64,000 nucleotides of DNA from JAEULH01 sp034382075 (lineage in GTDB: Bacteria > Pseudomonadota > Alphaproteobacteria > Rhodospirillales > Defluviicoccaceae). Location of the stretch: assembly GCA_034382075.1 (NCBI GenBank), contig JAXMOZ010000003.1, positions 41,563 to 105,562 on the forward strand, read 5' to 3'. The notes under the pieces are model-generated. The model was not told where the DNA came from and ran no database searches. It saw only the letters and a program-made list of their open reading frames with translations. Each line of letters opens with the position of its first letter. The first letter of the stretch is position 1. Positions 42,023 to 50,980 of this stretch are shown one piece after another. The position numbers were made by a program, and so were the translations under genes.

Positions 42023-43102
42023 ATGAACGTTTCGCTGAGGGATACAGGTATCGAATGCCGCTTCCCGCTACCAGGGAAACCGCATCGGCTTATCCTGTCC
42101 ATCATTCTGCCGATGTACAACGAGAGCGCCAACGTCGATCGCCTTTTCGACAGACTGTATTGCGTTCTCGACGAGCTGGCTTTCAGCGCCTCCGCGTGCG
42201 GCGATATCCTCTCCTTCGAGATCATTTGCGTGGACGACGGCAGCACCGACGCCACCGCCCAGGTGCTGAAGGCGCTCAGGACCCATGAGCCGCGGCTGAA
42301 GATTATTCGCTTGAGCCGCAACTTCGGCAAGGAGATCGCCCTGGCGGCCGGCCTGCGCCACGCCGTCGGAGACGCCGCCATCGTCATGGATGCCGATCTG
42401 CAGCACCCGCCCGAGCTCATCGAGGACCTTTATGCGCAATGGCGCGCCGGCTACGAGGTCGTCTATGGCGTCCGCGAGAACGGCAACAACGGCTCGTGGC
42501 TTCGCTCCCGCACCTCGCGGCTGTTCCACCGCGTTTTCGCGGTCGTGGCGCAGACCCGGCTGCCCGAGGGGGCTTGCGACTTCCGGCTGCTCGACCGGCG
42601 GGCGATGGACGCGCTCAACGCCCTGCCGGAGACCGACCGCTTCACCCGTGGCCTGTTCAGCTGGATCGGCTTTCGCCAGGTGGGCGTTCCATTCAGCGTC
42701 GCGGAGCGCGGCGGCGGGCGCTCCGGCTGGAGCCTGGTCCGGCTGTGGCGGTTCGGAATGGACGCCATCACCTCCTTCAGCATGATCCCGCTGCGCTTTT
42801 CCTCGGTCCTCGGCGGGCTGATCTCGGTCGCGGCCATCGCCTACGCCGTCTTCGTGGCGCTGAAGACGATCCTCTATGGCGGCGACGTCCCCGGCTATCC
42901 GTCGCTCATCGTCGCCATCATGTTCTTCTCCGGGGTCCAGCTCCTGAGCCTCGGCATCATCGGCGAGTACCTGGGCAGGGTCTTCACCGAGGTGAAGCGT
43001 CGCCCGCTCTACATCGTCGCCGAAAGCCTGGGCTTCGACGCCGTCGCCGGCGCCCTCGCCTCGTCGCGCGCGGAGCCCGCGGCCGAGCGCGAAGGCGCCT
43101 GA
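42023..43102 (+). CDS. GT2 glycosyltransferase, GtrB/dolichol-phosphate-mannose-synthase type
   Basis: A 359-residue membrane-anchored GT2 enzyme. The nucleotide-sugar domain contains SIILPMYNESANVDRLFDRL, CVDDGSTDAT, RLSRNFGKEIALAAGL and the metal motif MDADLQHPPE. Two C-terminal transmembrane helices (about residues 270-295 and 305-330) place it in the GtrB/ArnC class, which loads a sugar on undecaprenyl phosphate at the inner face of the membrane. The insertion FSVAERGGGRSGWSL is typical. It is first in a cassette with GtrA and a polytopic protein, so the product is probably flipped and transferred outside. Confidence 0.93.
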   Translation: MNVSLRDTGIECRFPLPGKPHRLILSIILPMYNESANVDRLFDRLYCVLDELAFSASACGDILSFEIICVDDGSTDATAQVLKALRTHEPRLKIIRLSRNFGKEIALAAGLRHAVGDAAIVMDADLQHPPELIEDLYAQWRAGYEVVYGVRENGNNGSWLRSRTSRLFHRVFAVVAQTRLPEGACDFRLLDRRAMDALNALPETDRFTRGLFSWIGFRQVGVPFSVAERGGGRSGWSLVRLWRFGMDAITSFSMIPLRFSSVLGGLISVAAIAYAVFVALKTILYGGDVPGYPSLIVAIMFFSGVQLLSLGIIGEYLGRVFTEVKRRPLYIVAESLGFDAVAGALASSRAEPAAEREGA

Positions 43103-43139
43103 GGCGGGACGCAGGGAGCAGCAAGGGCCGGCCGAACCC

Positions 43140-43565
43140 GTGGCGATGGCCAGCCTCGTCGCCGGCGGTCCGGCGCGGTCGCCGCGGCTGCGCCGGCTCG
43201 TCCGCTTCGCCATCGTCGGCGTCGCCAACACCGCAATAGACTTCTCGATCTTCGCCGTTCTCTTCTACCTCGTCGGCTGGCCGCTGCTGGTGGCGCACGC
43301 CACCGGTTTCGCCGTCGCCGTGGTCAACAGCTACGTCTGCAACAAGACCTGGACCTTCGGCGACAGGCGGCCGTCGCGGCTCCAGGACGGCGCCAAGTTC
43401 CTCCTGGTCGCGATCTGCGGGCTCGTCACCGGCTCCGCCGTCATCGCCGTGGCGGCGCAGGTGATGCCGGCGCTCGCGGCCAAGGCCTGCGCCGTCGCCG
43501 CGACCTTTGCCGTGAACTACTGGGCCTCGGCCCGCTACGTCTTCGTCCGCCCCCTCGGACCGTGA
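43140..43565 (+). CDS. GtrA-family flippase-like membrane protein
   Basis: A 141-residue protein with four membrane helices and the GtrA signature RLVRFAIVGVANTAIDFSIF, then NSYVCNKTWTFGDRR and NYWASARYVF. GtrA proteins are proposed to flip undecaprenyl-phosphate-linked sugars. Start either GTG 43140 or ATG 43146. Its stop overlaps the GTG start of the next gene (GTGA), and it is 37 bases from the upstream GT2 gene, so the three genes form one operon. Length is normal. Confidence 0.93.
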   Translation: MAMASLVAGGPARSPRLRRLVRFAIVGVANTAIDFSIFAVLFYLVGWPLLVAHATGFAVAVVNSYVCNKTWTFGDRRPSRLQDGAKFLLVAICGLVTGSAVIAVAAQVMPALAAKACAVAATFAVNYWASARYVFVRPLGP

Positions 43566-45223
43566 CGCCGAGCCGGCCGAAGGCGCTCCGCGGCCGGGGC
43601 GCCATGGGTAACGGCGCAGCGCCGGTGCTGCTCGCCGCCTCCGGGCTGCTCCTGGTCGTCTGCCTGCCGCTCCTGCTCGCGCCGCAGTTGCCGCTGGTCG
43701 ACATGCCGGCCCATCTCGCCCGGCTCGAAATCATCGAGCAGTTGCTCAACGGCGGCCCGTTGGCGGAGGTCTACGAGTTCGCGCCGGGGTTGGTGCCCAA
43801 CCTGCTGTTCGACGGCATCGGCTGGTTGCTGCTTCAAATCGTGCCGGTCGAGCCGGCGGGCGCGATCTACCTGGTCCTGGCGCTGGCCGCCCAGCTGTTC
43901 GGAACCGTACTCCTGCACCGGTCGCTGCACGGGCGCTACCGCTTCTGGCCGCTGATCGCGGCGCTCCTCCTCAATAACCTCACGTTCTCCTATGGCTACC
44001 TCAGCTACCTCGCCGGCGTCGGCCTGACGCTGCTGTCGCTGGCGCTGTGGGTCTCGCTCCGCGACGGCTCGCCGCTGCTGCGCCTCGCCCTCGGCAGCCT
44101 CGCCGCGGTGCTGCTGTTTCTCGCCCACATCGTCCCGCTCATCGTCTATGCCGCGGCGATCTGTGGCTACGAGCTGCAGCGGGCGGCAGGCCTCAGGCAC
44201 CGGCCATGGGCGGCGCTGGCGGGCCTCGGCGCCGGCGCCCTGCAGTTCGCCCTGCCGGCGATGCTGTTCTTCCGCCAGACAGCCACCGCCGGCCTCGCCG
44301 GCGAAGCCATCGCCTATCGGCCGGAGACGAAGATCGCGAGCCTCATCGCCGCCCCGACCTCGGGGATCGAGGGGCTCGACGTCGCCGTCCTGATCGCCAC
44401 GGCCTTCGTGGCGCTGCTTGCCCCGTTCGCCTTCAGGTTCCGCTTCGCCCCGGCGTCCCGAGGCGCCCTTGCCTGTGTCCTGCTCGCCTTCGTGCTGATG
44501 CCCTGGGGGATCGGCCCCGCCGTCAACCTGGACGTCCGGATGCCGCTGGCGCTGATGCTGATCGGGATCGCCGCCACCGACGTCGGCATGAAGCCCGGGC
44601 GCACCGTTCTGGCCGCGAGCCTGTTCGGCATGGTCGCCCTCGTCCTGCTCGCCCGTACGGTCGGCGTCGGCGCGCAAGCCGCCTCGTTCGCCGATCTCCT
44701 TGCTCAGTACCGCAGCGCCTTCCAACAGCTGCCGGCCGACGCGGTGCTGTTCACCGGCCTCACCGGCCGCTGCCCACGGACCGCCGCCGACGGCGGCGGC
44801 TGCGTCGATCCGCATCGCGAGCGAGACGCCTTTGGGCTAGGCGCAACGCTGCGGCTGCTTTACCCGGAGATCTACCGGACCCGGCTGGAGATGCCCCGCC
44901 ACATCGCCGCCTTGGCGACGATCGAACGCGGCGTCTTCGTGCCGCAGATCTTCGCGACCCGCGGGCTGCAGCCCATCGCCGTGCGCCCCTCCCTGCAGAC
45001 GCTGAGGACGCTGCAGGGCGAGAACCCGATGGTGATCGCCACGGACGCCGAGATGGCAGCGACGAGCGCGCGGCTGCTCGAGGAGGCGGAAAACGCCCTG
45101 CCCGGGCGGCCGGTGTTCCTGCTGCAGCAGCGGATCGAGGGTGCCGTCGATCCGGCCCCGGCCGGCGCGGCGGTGGTCGCGCGCGGGCCGCAGTTCACCC
45201 TGTATCGGCTGAGCCCGCCGTAA
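43562..45223 (+). CDS. Polytopic membrane protein, probable GT-C-like transferase of the gtr cassette
   Basis: A 553-residue protein with roughly ten to eleven hydrophobic segments up to about residue 370 and a soluble C-terminal domain of about 180 residues. The first extracytoplasmic loop contains LPLVDMPAHLARLEII, and an Asp there is what GT-C enzymes use for catalysis. The C-terminal part has a Cys pair (GRCPR, GGGCVD) that might form a disulfide. It starts at GTG inside the GtrA stop; ATG 43604 is the alternative. By position it corresponds to the type-specific transferase of gtr operons. I do not recognise a closer family. Confidence 0.8.
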   Translation: MTPSRPKALRGRGAMGNGAAPVLLAASGLLLVVCLPLLLAPQLPLVDMPAHLARLEIIEQLLNGGPLAEVYEFAPGLVPNLLFDGIGWLLLQIVPVEPAGAIYLVLALAAQLFGTVLLHRSLHGRYRFWPLIAALLLNNLTFSYGYLSYLAGVGLTLLSLALWVSLRDGSPLLRLALGSLAAVLLFLAHIVPLIVYAAAICGYELQRAAGLRHRPWAALAGLGAGALQFALPAMLFFRQTATAGLAGEAIAYRPETKIASLIAAPTSGIEGLDVAVLIATAFVALLAPFAFRFRFAPASRGALACVLLAFVLMPWGIGPAVNLDVRMPLALMLIGIAATDVGMKPGRTVLAASLFGMVALVLLARTVGVGAQAASFADLLAQYRSAFQQLPADAVLFTGLTGRCPRTAADGGGCVDPHRERDAFGLGATLRLLYPEIYRTRLEMPRHIAALATIERGVFVPQIFATRGLQPIAVRPSLQTLRTLQGENPMVIATDAEMAATSARLLEEAENALPGRPVFLLQQRIEGAVDPAPAGAAVVARGPQFTLYRLSPP

Positions 45224-45244
45224 GCCGCGGGGGCGCCGCCGGCC

Positions 45245-45943
45245 TCACTCTCCGGGGCGCCGCCAGCCGGCCGCGCGGGCCTCGTCGTCGCTGCAGAACC
45301 AGCGCTCGACCGCCTGCCGGTCGGCGGTCTTCGCGCCGTAGTCCGCATCCAGCGATCCGTAGTAAAGACGCGCCCCCTGGTCCGCGACGCCGGCGATGAC
45401 GCAGCCCTGCTCGGGCGTGGGTTCTTTCAGCTTCTTCCGGTCGCCACGCCACGCCCATGGCGGGGTGATGGCGCTGCCCGCCCATAGCCCCAGGCCGGCG
45501 GTCCTGGCCTTCTCCTCGGCGAGGCGGTAATCGATCTGCGCCTCGGCAAGGGCGAAGGCGTAGCCGGCATCGAGAAGCTGCATGGCGACATCGTCCTCGC
45601 CGGCGGCGCAGGTGGCGACGACCGCGCCGTCTCTTCCCGGACCCTGCGGCCAGCAGCGCAGCGGCCGCGGCTCGAGCTGGAGCCGCTTGCGCAACTCGTA
45701 GGCCGCCATCAGGCCGCAGCGGCCCTCGCGCTCGCTGTGATGCGGGCAAACCTGGCCCAGCTCCGGCGCGTCGATGCCGGCAAGCTTGATGCTCTGGCCG
45801 TCGAGGGTGAAGCTGTCGCCGTCGAACACGCTGGCGATCTTGGGGTCGCCGGTGATGGGCGAGGGCAGCCGAGCGTCGGCCGCGAGAAACGGCTGGGTCG
45901 TCAGGGTGAAGGCGGTCATCAGCAAGAGCCGGCGAGCCCACAT
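45245..45943 (-). CDS. Thermonuclease-family protein (SNase-like), exported
   Basis: A 232-residue protein with an N-terminal signal peptide (RRLLLMTAFTLTTQPFLAADA) and an OB-fold nuclease domain: SVFDGDSFTLDGQSIKLAGI, then DAPELGQVCP, HHSEREGRCGLMAAYELRK and LLDAGYAFALAEAQIDYR. The Ca-binding Asp residues of staphylococcal nuclease (DGDS, DAPE) are in place, but the catalytic Arg before PE is not obvious. The C-terminal 60 residues are extra (GCVIAGVADQGARLYYG onward) with two Cys and are shared with alphaproteobacterial relatives. It may cleave nucleic acid or be a structural variant. Confidence 0.85.
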   Translation of the reverse strand: MWARRLLLMTAFTLTTQPFLAADARLPSPITGDPKIASVFDGDSFTLDGQSIKLAGIDAPELGQVCPHHSEREGRCGLMAAYELRKRLQLEPRPLRCWPQGPGRDGAVVATCAAGEDDVAMQLLDAGYAFALAEAQIDYRLAEEKARTAGLGLWAGSAITPPWAWRGDRKKLKEPTPEQGCVIAGVADQGARLYYGSLDADYGAKTADRQAVERWFCSDDEARAAGWRRPGE

Positions 45944-46094
45944 CGCTCCACGCCTTGTCTGGTGAGTGAGGCCGCCGGATTAGACCAGGATGTGGTTCCC
46001 CGCAAGGCTGGTGGTAAGGTTCGCCAAAGCCGCCACGAAAGCAGCCTGGCAGGCGCCGACGCAGTAGGCTCCGGCGGCGCCCTTTCGAGCAACC

Positions 46095-46661
46095 CTATGA
46101 CTGCTGGCGGACCTCGCGCTGCCAGCGCATGACCGTCTCGCGCAGCGTCTCGAACTGCTGGCCGACCTGCGCCCCGAACAGGGGATCGTCGTCGTTGACC
46201 ATGCGCGCGTCGAGCTCGTCCCAGTCCTCGTCGGTGAGCGCCTTCAGCGCCGCCGGGAAAAACGAGCGTTCCTCCATCTCCAGGTGCTTGAGCTGGAAGT
46301 CGATGAGGTTGTGCGCCCAGCGCTTGAACGAGTCCCGCGGAACCTGGGCCTCGTCGAGCACCGCGCGGACACCGGCGGCGAACTCGCGGGTCTTCTGCGC
46401 CAGCGCCTCGTGCTCGGCCTGCAGATCGCCGATGGAGGCGGCCGCGGCCGGATCGCGCTCGCGCAGCTTGGCGTAGATCAGGTTTTCCTTCGGGTGATGG
46501 TAGAGGTCGGGGTAGCCGAGGAAGTAGTCGATCACCCCCTCGATGATGTCATAGTCCGGCGAGCCGGCCTGCTCGAACTCCCTGACGTGCCACTCCAGGG
46601 TCTTCATCAGCGTCACGATGTTGGCATGCTCGCGGCGCAGCGCGTTGATGATCTCGGCCAT
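46095..46661 (-). CDS. Hemerythrin-domain protein
   Basis: A 188-residue four-helix-bundle protein. Iron-ligand positions are seen in LRREHANIVTLMKTLEWH, YPDLYHHPKENLIYAKLRER, LQAEHEALAQK and LKHLEMEERSFFPAAL, matching hemerythrin HHE-cation-binding domains that sense oxygen or nitric oxide or store iron. No other domain is present. The ATG at 46661 has AGGACC ahead of it; the frame is open upstream to 46709 but without similarity. It stands alone on the minus strand. Confidence 0.92.
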   Translation of the reverse strand: MAEIINALRREHANIVTLMKTLEWHVREFEQAGSPDYDIIEGVIDYFLGYPDLYHHPKENLIYAKLRERDPAAAASIGDLQAEHEALAQKTREFAAGVRAVLDEAQVPRDSFKRWAHNLIDFQLKHLEMEERSFFPAALKALTDEDWDELDARMVNDDDPLFGAQVGQQFETLRETVMRWQREVRQQS

Positions 46662-46939
46662 TCTCAGGTCCTTTTCCCGGCACTCCCGAACCGCTTTCGC
46701 ATCGCACAAAACGCCGCCACGGCCTCTGGGCTAGCACATGGCCGTTGCGGTTTCCACGGTTTTCGGGGCAAGCGGCGTGCCAACGGCGCGTGCGCAAAGG
46801 CCTCGGCTGGCCGCCGCGCGCTGCCCCGCCGATCGCGATGCGGTCTCGTTGCAACAGCATGCCGCCACCGAAGTCGGATCGTGATCCCACCGGCCGGGCC
46901 CGGCGTAGGTGCGACCGACTTTCAACAAGGAGGCTCACC

Positions 46940-47335
46940 ATGTTCGATGCCAGCGCCTACGACCTCGCCGAACCTCCCGAACACGCCCTTCCCCATGCCG
47001 CGGCCCCGGACGCGGCCCCAGACGCGGCCGACGCGGCCCCGGGCAACGACCCGGCCGGGGCCGGCGCCAGCCCCCTCGACGTCGCCATGGCCGCCTGCTC
47101 GCTGTGCACCCAGACGTTCGGCGGCTGCGCCATGGGCGGAGCCAAGGCAGGCCTGGTATCACCGGTTCTGGCGCTGAGCGTCTGCGGCTGGATGCAGCGC
47201 GCGGCGCAGAGGGCCGCCCGCTTCAGTGGCGCCGGCGCTCCGAGCGGCTACGTCGCTTACGTCCTGTTCGGCAATGGCCGGACCGCGGCACAGCGCGAGG
47301 CCGATATTCTCGCCCTTGGCGAGACGATGCGCTAG
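46940..47335 (+). CDS. Hypothetical protein with Cys-rich hydrophobic segment
   Basis: A 131-residue protein with a clear AAGGAGG six bases before the ATG. Residues 18-45 are low-complexity Ala/Asp/Pro (DAAPDAADAAP). Residues 46-80 are hydrophobic with three Cys: MAACSLCTQTFGGCAMGG. The C-terminal part (SGYVAYVLFGNGRTAAQREAD) is soluble. The C-x2-C-x6-C arrangement could bind a metal or haem, or the stretch could simply sit in a membrane. I know no family. It is followed by a VanZ-like gene 91 bases later. Confidence 0.6.
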   Translation: MFDASAYDLAEPPEHALPHAAAPDAAPDAADAAPGNDPAGAGASPLDVAMAACSLCTQTFGGCAMGGAKAGLVSPVLALSVCGWMQRAAQRAARFSGAGAPSGYVAYVLFGNGRTAAQREADILALGETMR

Positions 47336-47426
47336 TCTCGGGAGCATTCGATCGCCGGGCGGCGGACAGCCGCCGCCCAAGCTCTCCGCTGGCGATCCCC
47401 GCCAACAGCGCCAGTGACTGCAGCCG

Positions 47427-47825
47427 ATGCCGCCCCCGACCACCCAGCCCGCCCCCCTGGCGATGCTCGCCTTCTCTGCGCGCGGCGCGTTCGCGTTAGG
47501 CGTGCTGGTGGTGACCGTGCTGTCGCTCGCCCCCGCCCAGACGCTGCCGACCCTCGATCTGTCGGACAAGATCAACCACGCCATCGCCTACGCCTTCTTG
47601 GCCGCCACCGGTTGCTTCGGCTTCGGGGTGCCGCGTATGCGGATACAACTCACCATCGTCGTCTCGCTCAGCCTGTTCGGCGGCTTGATCGAGGTGCTGC
47701 AGCCGCTCTCCGGACGCTCGGCCAGCATCGCCGATGCGCTTGCCAACCAGGTCGGCATCGGCTTGGGCTGGCTGCTGGCGCGGAGCGCGGCCTCGCTGCT
47801 GCGCCATCCGCGCTGGTCGCGGTAA
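47427..47825 (+). CDS. VanZ-like family membrane protein
   Basis: A 132-residue membrane protein with four hydrophobic stretches. VanZ-type motifs are SLAPAQTLPTLDLSDKINHA and the DKxxHxxAY pattern (DKINHAIAYAFLA), then FGGLIEVLQPLSGRSASIAD and a final helix GIGLGWLL. VanZ relatives confer low-level teicoplanin tolerance in Gram-positives, but in alphaproteobacteria the role is unknown; membrane-envelope function is the safest statement. The start is the ATG at 47427. Confidence 0.85.
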   Translation: MPPPTTQPAPLAMLAFSARGAFALGVLVVTVLSLAPAQTLPTLDLSDKINHAIAYAFLAATGCFGFGVPRMRIQLTIVVSLSLFGGLIEVLQPLSGRSASIADALANQVGIGLGWLLARSAASLLRHPRWSR

Positions 47826-47976
47826 GGGCAGAGCCGGCAGCTATGGGCCGAGGCGGCAGCCTCGACCCAGAAGCGGCGGTGGCCCCGCCGTTGCCGACGA
47901 GGCCACCTTCTCGCTCGAGATCCCGGCGCCCCTAGACATCGGGCGCCGGTCCTGCTTGGGCGGCCTCAGCCACCGG

Positions 47977-48162
47977 TTAGAAGCTCCAGGGATCGCGCGG
48001 CGCGAGCAGCGGCGCGTCAGCCTCGAGGCGCGCGACGAACTCGGGAGCCGGACGCTCGCCGACGTAGCCGTCCGAGTGGCGGTTCATGAAAGAATCCGGC
48101 ACTACGGCATAGAACACGGGGTCGACAACCTCGTTTCTGGCGGTGTAGAAAAGTGTGTTCAA
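47977..48162 (-). CDS. Small protein of 61 aa with TTG start
   Basis: A frame starting at TTG 48162 with AAGGAG nine bases upstream encodes MNTLFYTARNEVVDPVFYAV and ends ARLEADAPLLAPRDPWSF. The composition is balanced, with no Arg/Ala/Pro excess typical of shadow frames. The C-terminal half (SDGYVGERPAPEFVARLEA) reads like a folded small protein. The only ATG-type longer start (48249) adds an unlikely segment. I cannot name a family and there is no partner. A hairpin GGCCGGGG/CCCCGGCC lies just upstream at 48210-48235. Confidence 0.55.
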   Translation of the reverse strand: MNTLFYTARNEVVDPVFYAVVPDSFMNRHSDGYVGERPAPEFVARLEADAPLLAPRDPWSF

Positions 48163-48679
48163 GTTTCGACACTCCTTCGGTTGACTCTGTCGTTCGAAAG
48201 TTGAGCAATGGCCGGGGTGTTGGCGCGCCCCGGCCGATTGCGCGGTCATCTGGCCAGATCCTCCCTGCTTGTCAAGCTGACCCGGCCCGGCCGCAGCCGT
48301 TGCAGGGTTCGTGGTTCAGTGCCGCCGATGCCCGGGTTCGCCCAGGCATCTCGCCCTTAGAACGGGTTAGCTGCGGCCTTGGTTCCCCGTTCACCGGTTC
48401 AGCGAAGCGTCCGGGCGATGCGCCTGCCTCTCAATCTGTGGCAAGATGGCCACTTTTCCGCCCACCCGCTTCTGCCTCGCTAACGAAGCAAGGGTCATGC
48501 CATCGTCGCGTTTCGCAGGCCCGTCCGCGCGGCGCGGCTCCTTAGGTTTTCGATCGGAATACGCTTCCCCTCGCTCGACGGCAGCGGACCAACTGCTGGT
48601 GCCGACGCTGGTTTCGGGGCACACTGGCGCGGCTGCGTGTCACTCCTGGCGGTCGCTGGCGAGCGCCCTGGACCCCTTC
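48163..48679. other. 517-base gap between divergent genes
   Basis: It contains a hairpin (GGCCGGGG 48210-48217, CCCCGGCC 48228-48235) near the 61-aa gene and GC-rich sequence toward the kinase gene. The kinase frame is open back to 48446 but the added 78 residues look unlike its conserved N-terminus. Promoters of both genes should lie here; none stands out. Confidence 0.45.
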
Positions 48680-50980
48680 ATGAGCATGGCAAAGGCGGAT
48701 CGAAGACCGTTGAGCGACCAGAGGCTCCGCCCGGATGCGCTCGAGGCGGACGTCAGAAGCCGGCTCGGCGTCATGCCGAACTTCTTTCGCAGTGCCGATG
48801 CGGCGCCCGAGGTCGCGCAGCATCTGTGGGAGTTCGCCCGCGGCGGCTACCTGGACAATCCGCTGCCGTCGCTGTTCAAGGAGCGACTGTTCGTCCATCT
48901 CTCCCGCTTCTGTTCCGTCCGCTACTGCATCGTCCGCCACGCCGGCTTTCTCCTCGGCCGCGGCCGTCCGGCCGGTGATCCAGCCGCGCAGCCGCACACG
49001 ATCCAGCAGGTCGCGACACTCCTTCGGCGCAAGGGGCGGCTGGAGGGCGCGGAGCTCGACGCCGCGCTGGCGAGGCTGGAGGCGAGGACCGAGCCGTGCC
49101 TGCCGGAGCCGGAGAGCGGCCTCGAGGTCGACGTGTTCGCCGCGGCGAGCGAGGTGTTCATCGATCCTCTCCGCGCCGGAGCCTCCCGGCGGGCCCTGCG
49201 CACCGCGCTCGGGCCCCGCGACCTCGAGTTCCTGATCGCCTACCTCGCCTTCGTCCGCACCGCCCACTACTGGACCTTGACCCACCCGGAGCTGGCGCCC
49301 GAGGAGGACGTGGAGGCGCTGCTGCGCGACCATGAGGAGCTGGCGCAGCAGCTCACGGACGACCCGGAGGCCGCACGGTGCGACATCAGCGCCCGGCTGT
49401 TCGCCGAGCTCAGGGAGCTGCGCGCGGCGCGGAGCGAGTACGAGCGGATCGACCGCGGCGCACAGGTGCTCCGGCTTGCCCTCGACGCCACCGACCAGGG
49501 CACCTGGGACTACGACGTCGCGGCCGACCGCGCCGTCTGGGACGACAAGGCCCACATGCTATTCGGGGTAGACCCGGACGCGGAGCTTTCCTATGCCTCG
49601 ATCGTCTTCGGGATGATCCACCCCGACGATCGGCATCCGGTGGAGATCGCCACCCGCGCGGCCATGGACCCGGCGGGCGACGGGGTGTTCGAGATCGAGC
49701 ACCGGGTGGTCCACCCGGACGGCAGGACCCGATGGCTCTCGCATCGCGGCCGCACCCTGTTCGAGGGCGAGGGCGGCGAGCGCCGCGCGGTCCGGATGCT
49801 GGGCACGGTCCGCGACGTCACCGACGACCACCTTGCCGGCGAGGCGCTTCGGCGCGAGCGCGAGGCGCTGCAGACGATCTTCGACAGCATCCCGGTGATG
49901 ATCACTTTCTACGACCCGCAGGTAAACCTGCTGCTGCTCAACCGCGAGTTCGAGCGGCTCACCGGCTGGTCGACCGACAACACCGGCGGCCTCTCGATCA
50001 TGGAGGCCTGTTATCCCGACCCCGACTACCGGGAGACGGTGCGGGCCTTCATGGACGGCTTCAGCGGCTGGATGGACATTCGCATGCGCACCCACGACGG
50101 CCGTTTCATCGAGACGTCGTGGGCGAACGTTCGCCTCGTCGATGACCGAAGCGTCGGCATCGGCATCGACGTGTCGGTGCGAAAAGAGGCGGAGCGGGCG
50201 TTGGCGGCGAGCGAGGAGCGGCTGCGGCTGGCGAGCGAGGCCGCCGGCTTCGGCGTCTACGATTTCGACGTCGCCAACATGCGCTCGATCTGGTCGCCTC
50301 AGCTGCGGCGCATTCTCGGCCGCGAGGACGGCGAGGGCGAGATCTGCTTCGAAGAGGTGGTGGCGCTGATCCACCCGGACGACCGCGCGGCCACCCGCGA
50401 GCGCATGCAAGCGGCCATGCGCTGCGCCGGGCACTACGAGTTCGAGTACCGCATCGTCCGCGCCGACGGCGCCGTCCGCTGGGTCCTCGATCGCGGCGAG
50501 ACCTTTGCTGGCGACGGGCCCGGCGAGCGCGAGGCCCGCCGCGGCGCCGGCACCCTGATCGACATTACCGACCGCAAGCTCGCCGAAGAGCGGCTGCGCG
50601 AGAGCGAAGGCCGCTTCCGCGAAATGGCCGACAACCTGCCGCTCATCGTCTGGATGCACGACGCGGAAGGCAACCTGGAGTTCGTCAACCAGACCTACTG
50701 CGATTACTTCGGGCTTTCCCGCGAGGACATGCACACCGACCGCTGGCGGGTCCTGGTTCATCCCGACGACGCGCCAGGCTACGTCAGCGAGTTCCTTGCC
50801 TGCGTCCGCGAGCAGCGGCCGTTCCACGCCGAGTGCCGGATCCGCCGCGCCGACGGGATGTGGCGCTGGACCGAGGCCTGGGGCCGGCTCCGCCTCGACC
50901 ACGACGGCGCGTTCCTCGGCCATATCGGCACCAGCGCCGACATCACCGAGCGCAAGGAGGCCGAAGCCCGGCTGCGAGAG
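48680..50980 (+). CDS. AhpD-like/PAS sensor histidine kinase, 5' part before a frameshift
   Basis: First 767 codons of a kinase gene broken by a frameshift near 50976; the frame continues meaninglessly to 51157. Residues 15-110 are an AhpD-like helical domain (LFVHLSRFCSVRYCIVRHAG, with Cys78, Cys83, His87 and Glu68), seen at the N-terminus of some alphaproteobacterial kinases. Then come several PAS/PAC modules: TWDYDVAADRAVWDDKAHML, IMEACYPDPDYRE, GVYDFDVANMRSIWSPQL and NLEFVNQTYCDYFGLSREDM, each with a following PAC segment. It should sense redox, light or a small ligand in the cytoplasm; no membrane segment is visible. Confidence 0.85.

Noticed and set aside
47159..47584. Minus-strand frame of 141 codons opposite the Cys-rich protein and VanZ-like gene
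   Set aside because: It overlaps two better-supported genes and has no start signal or motif.
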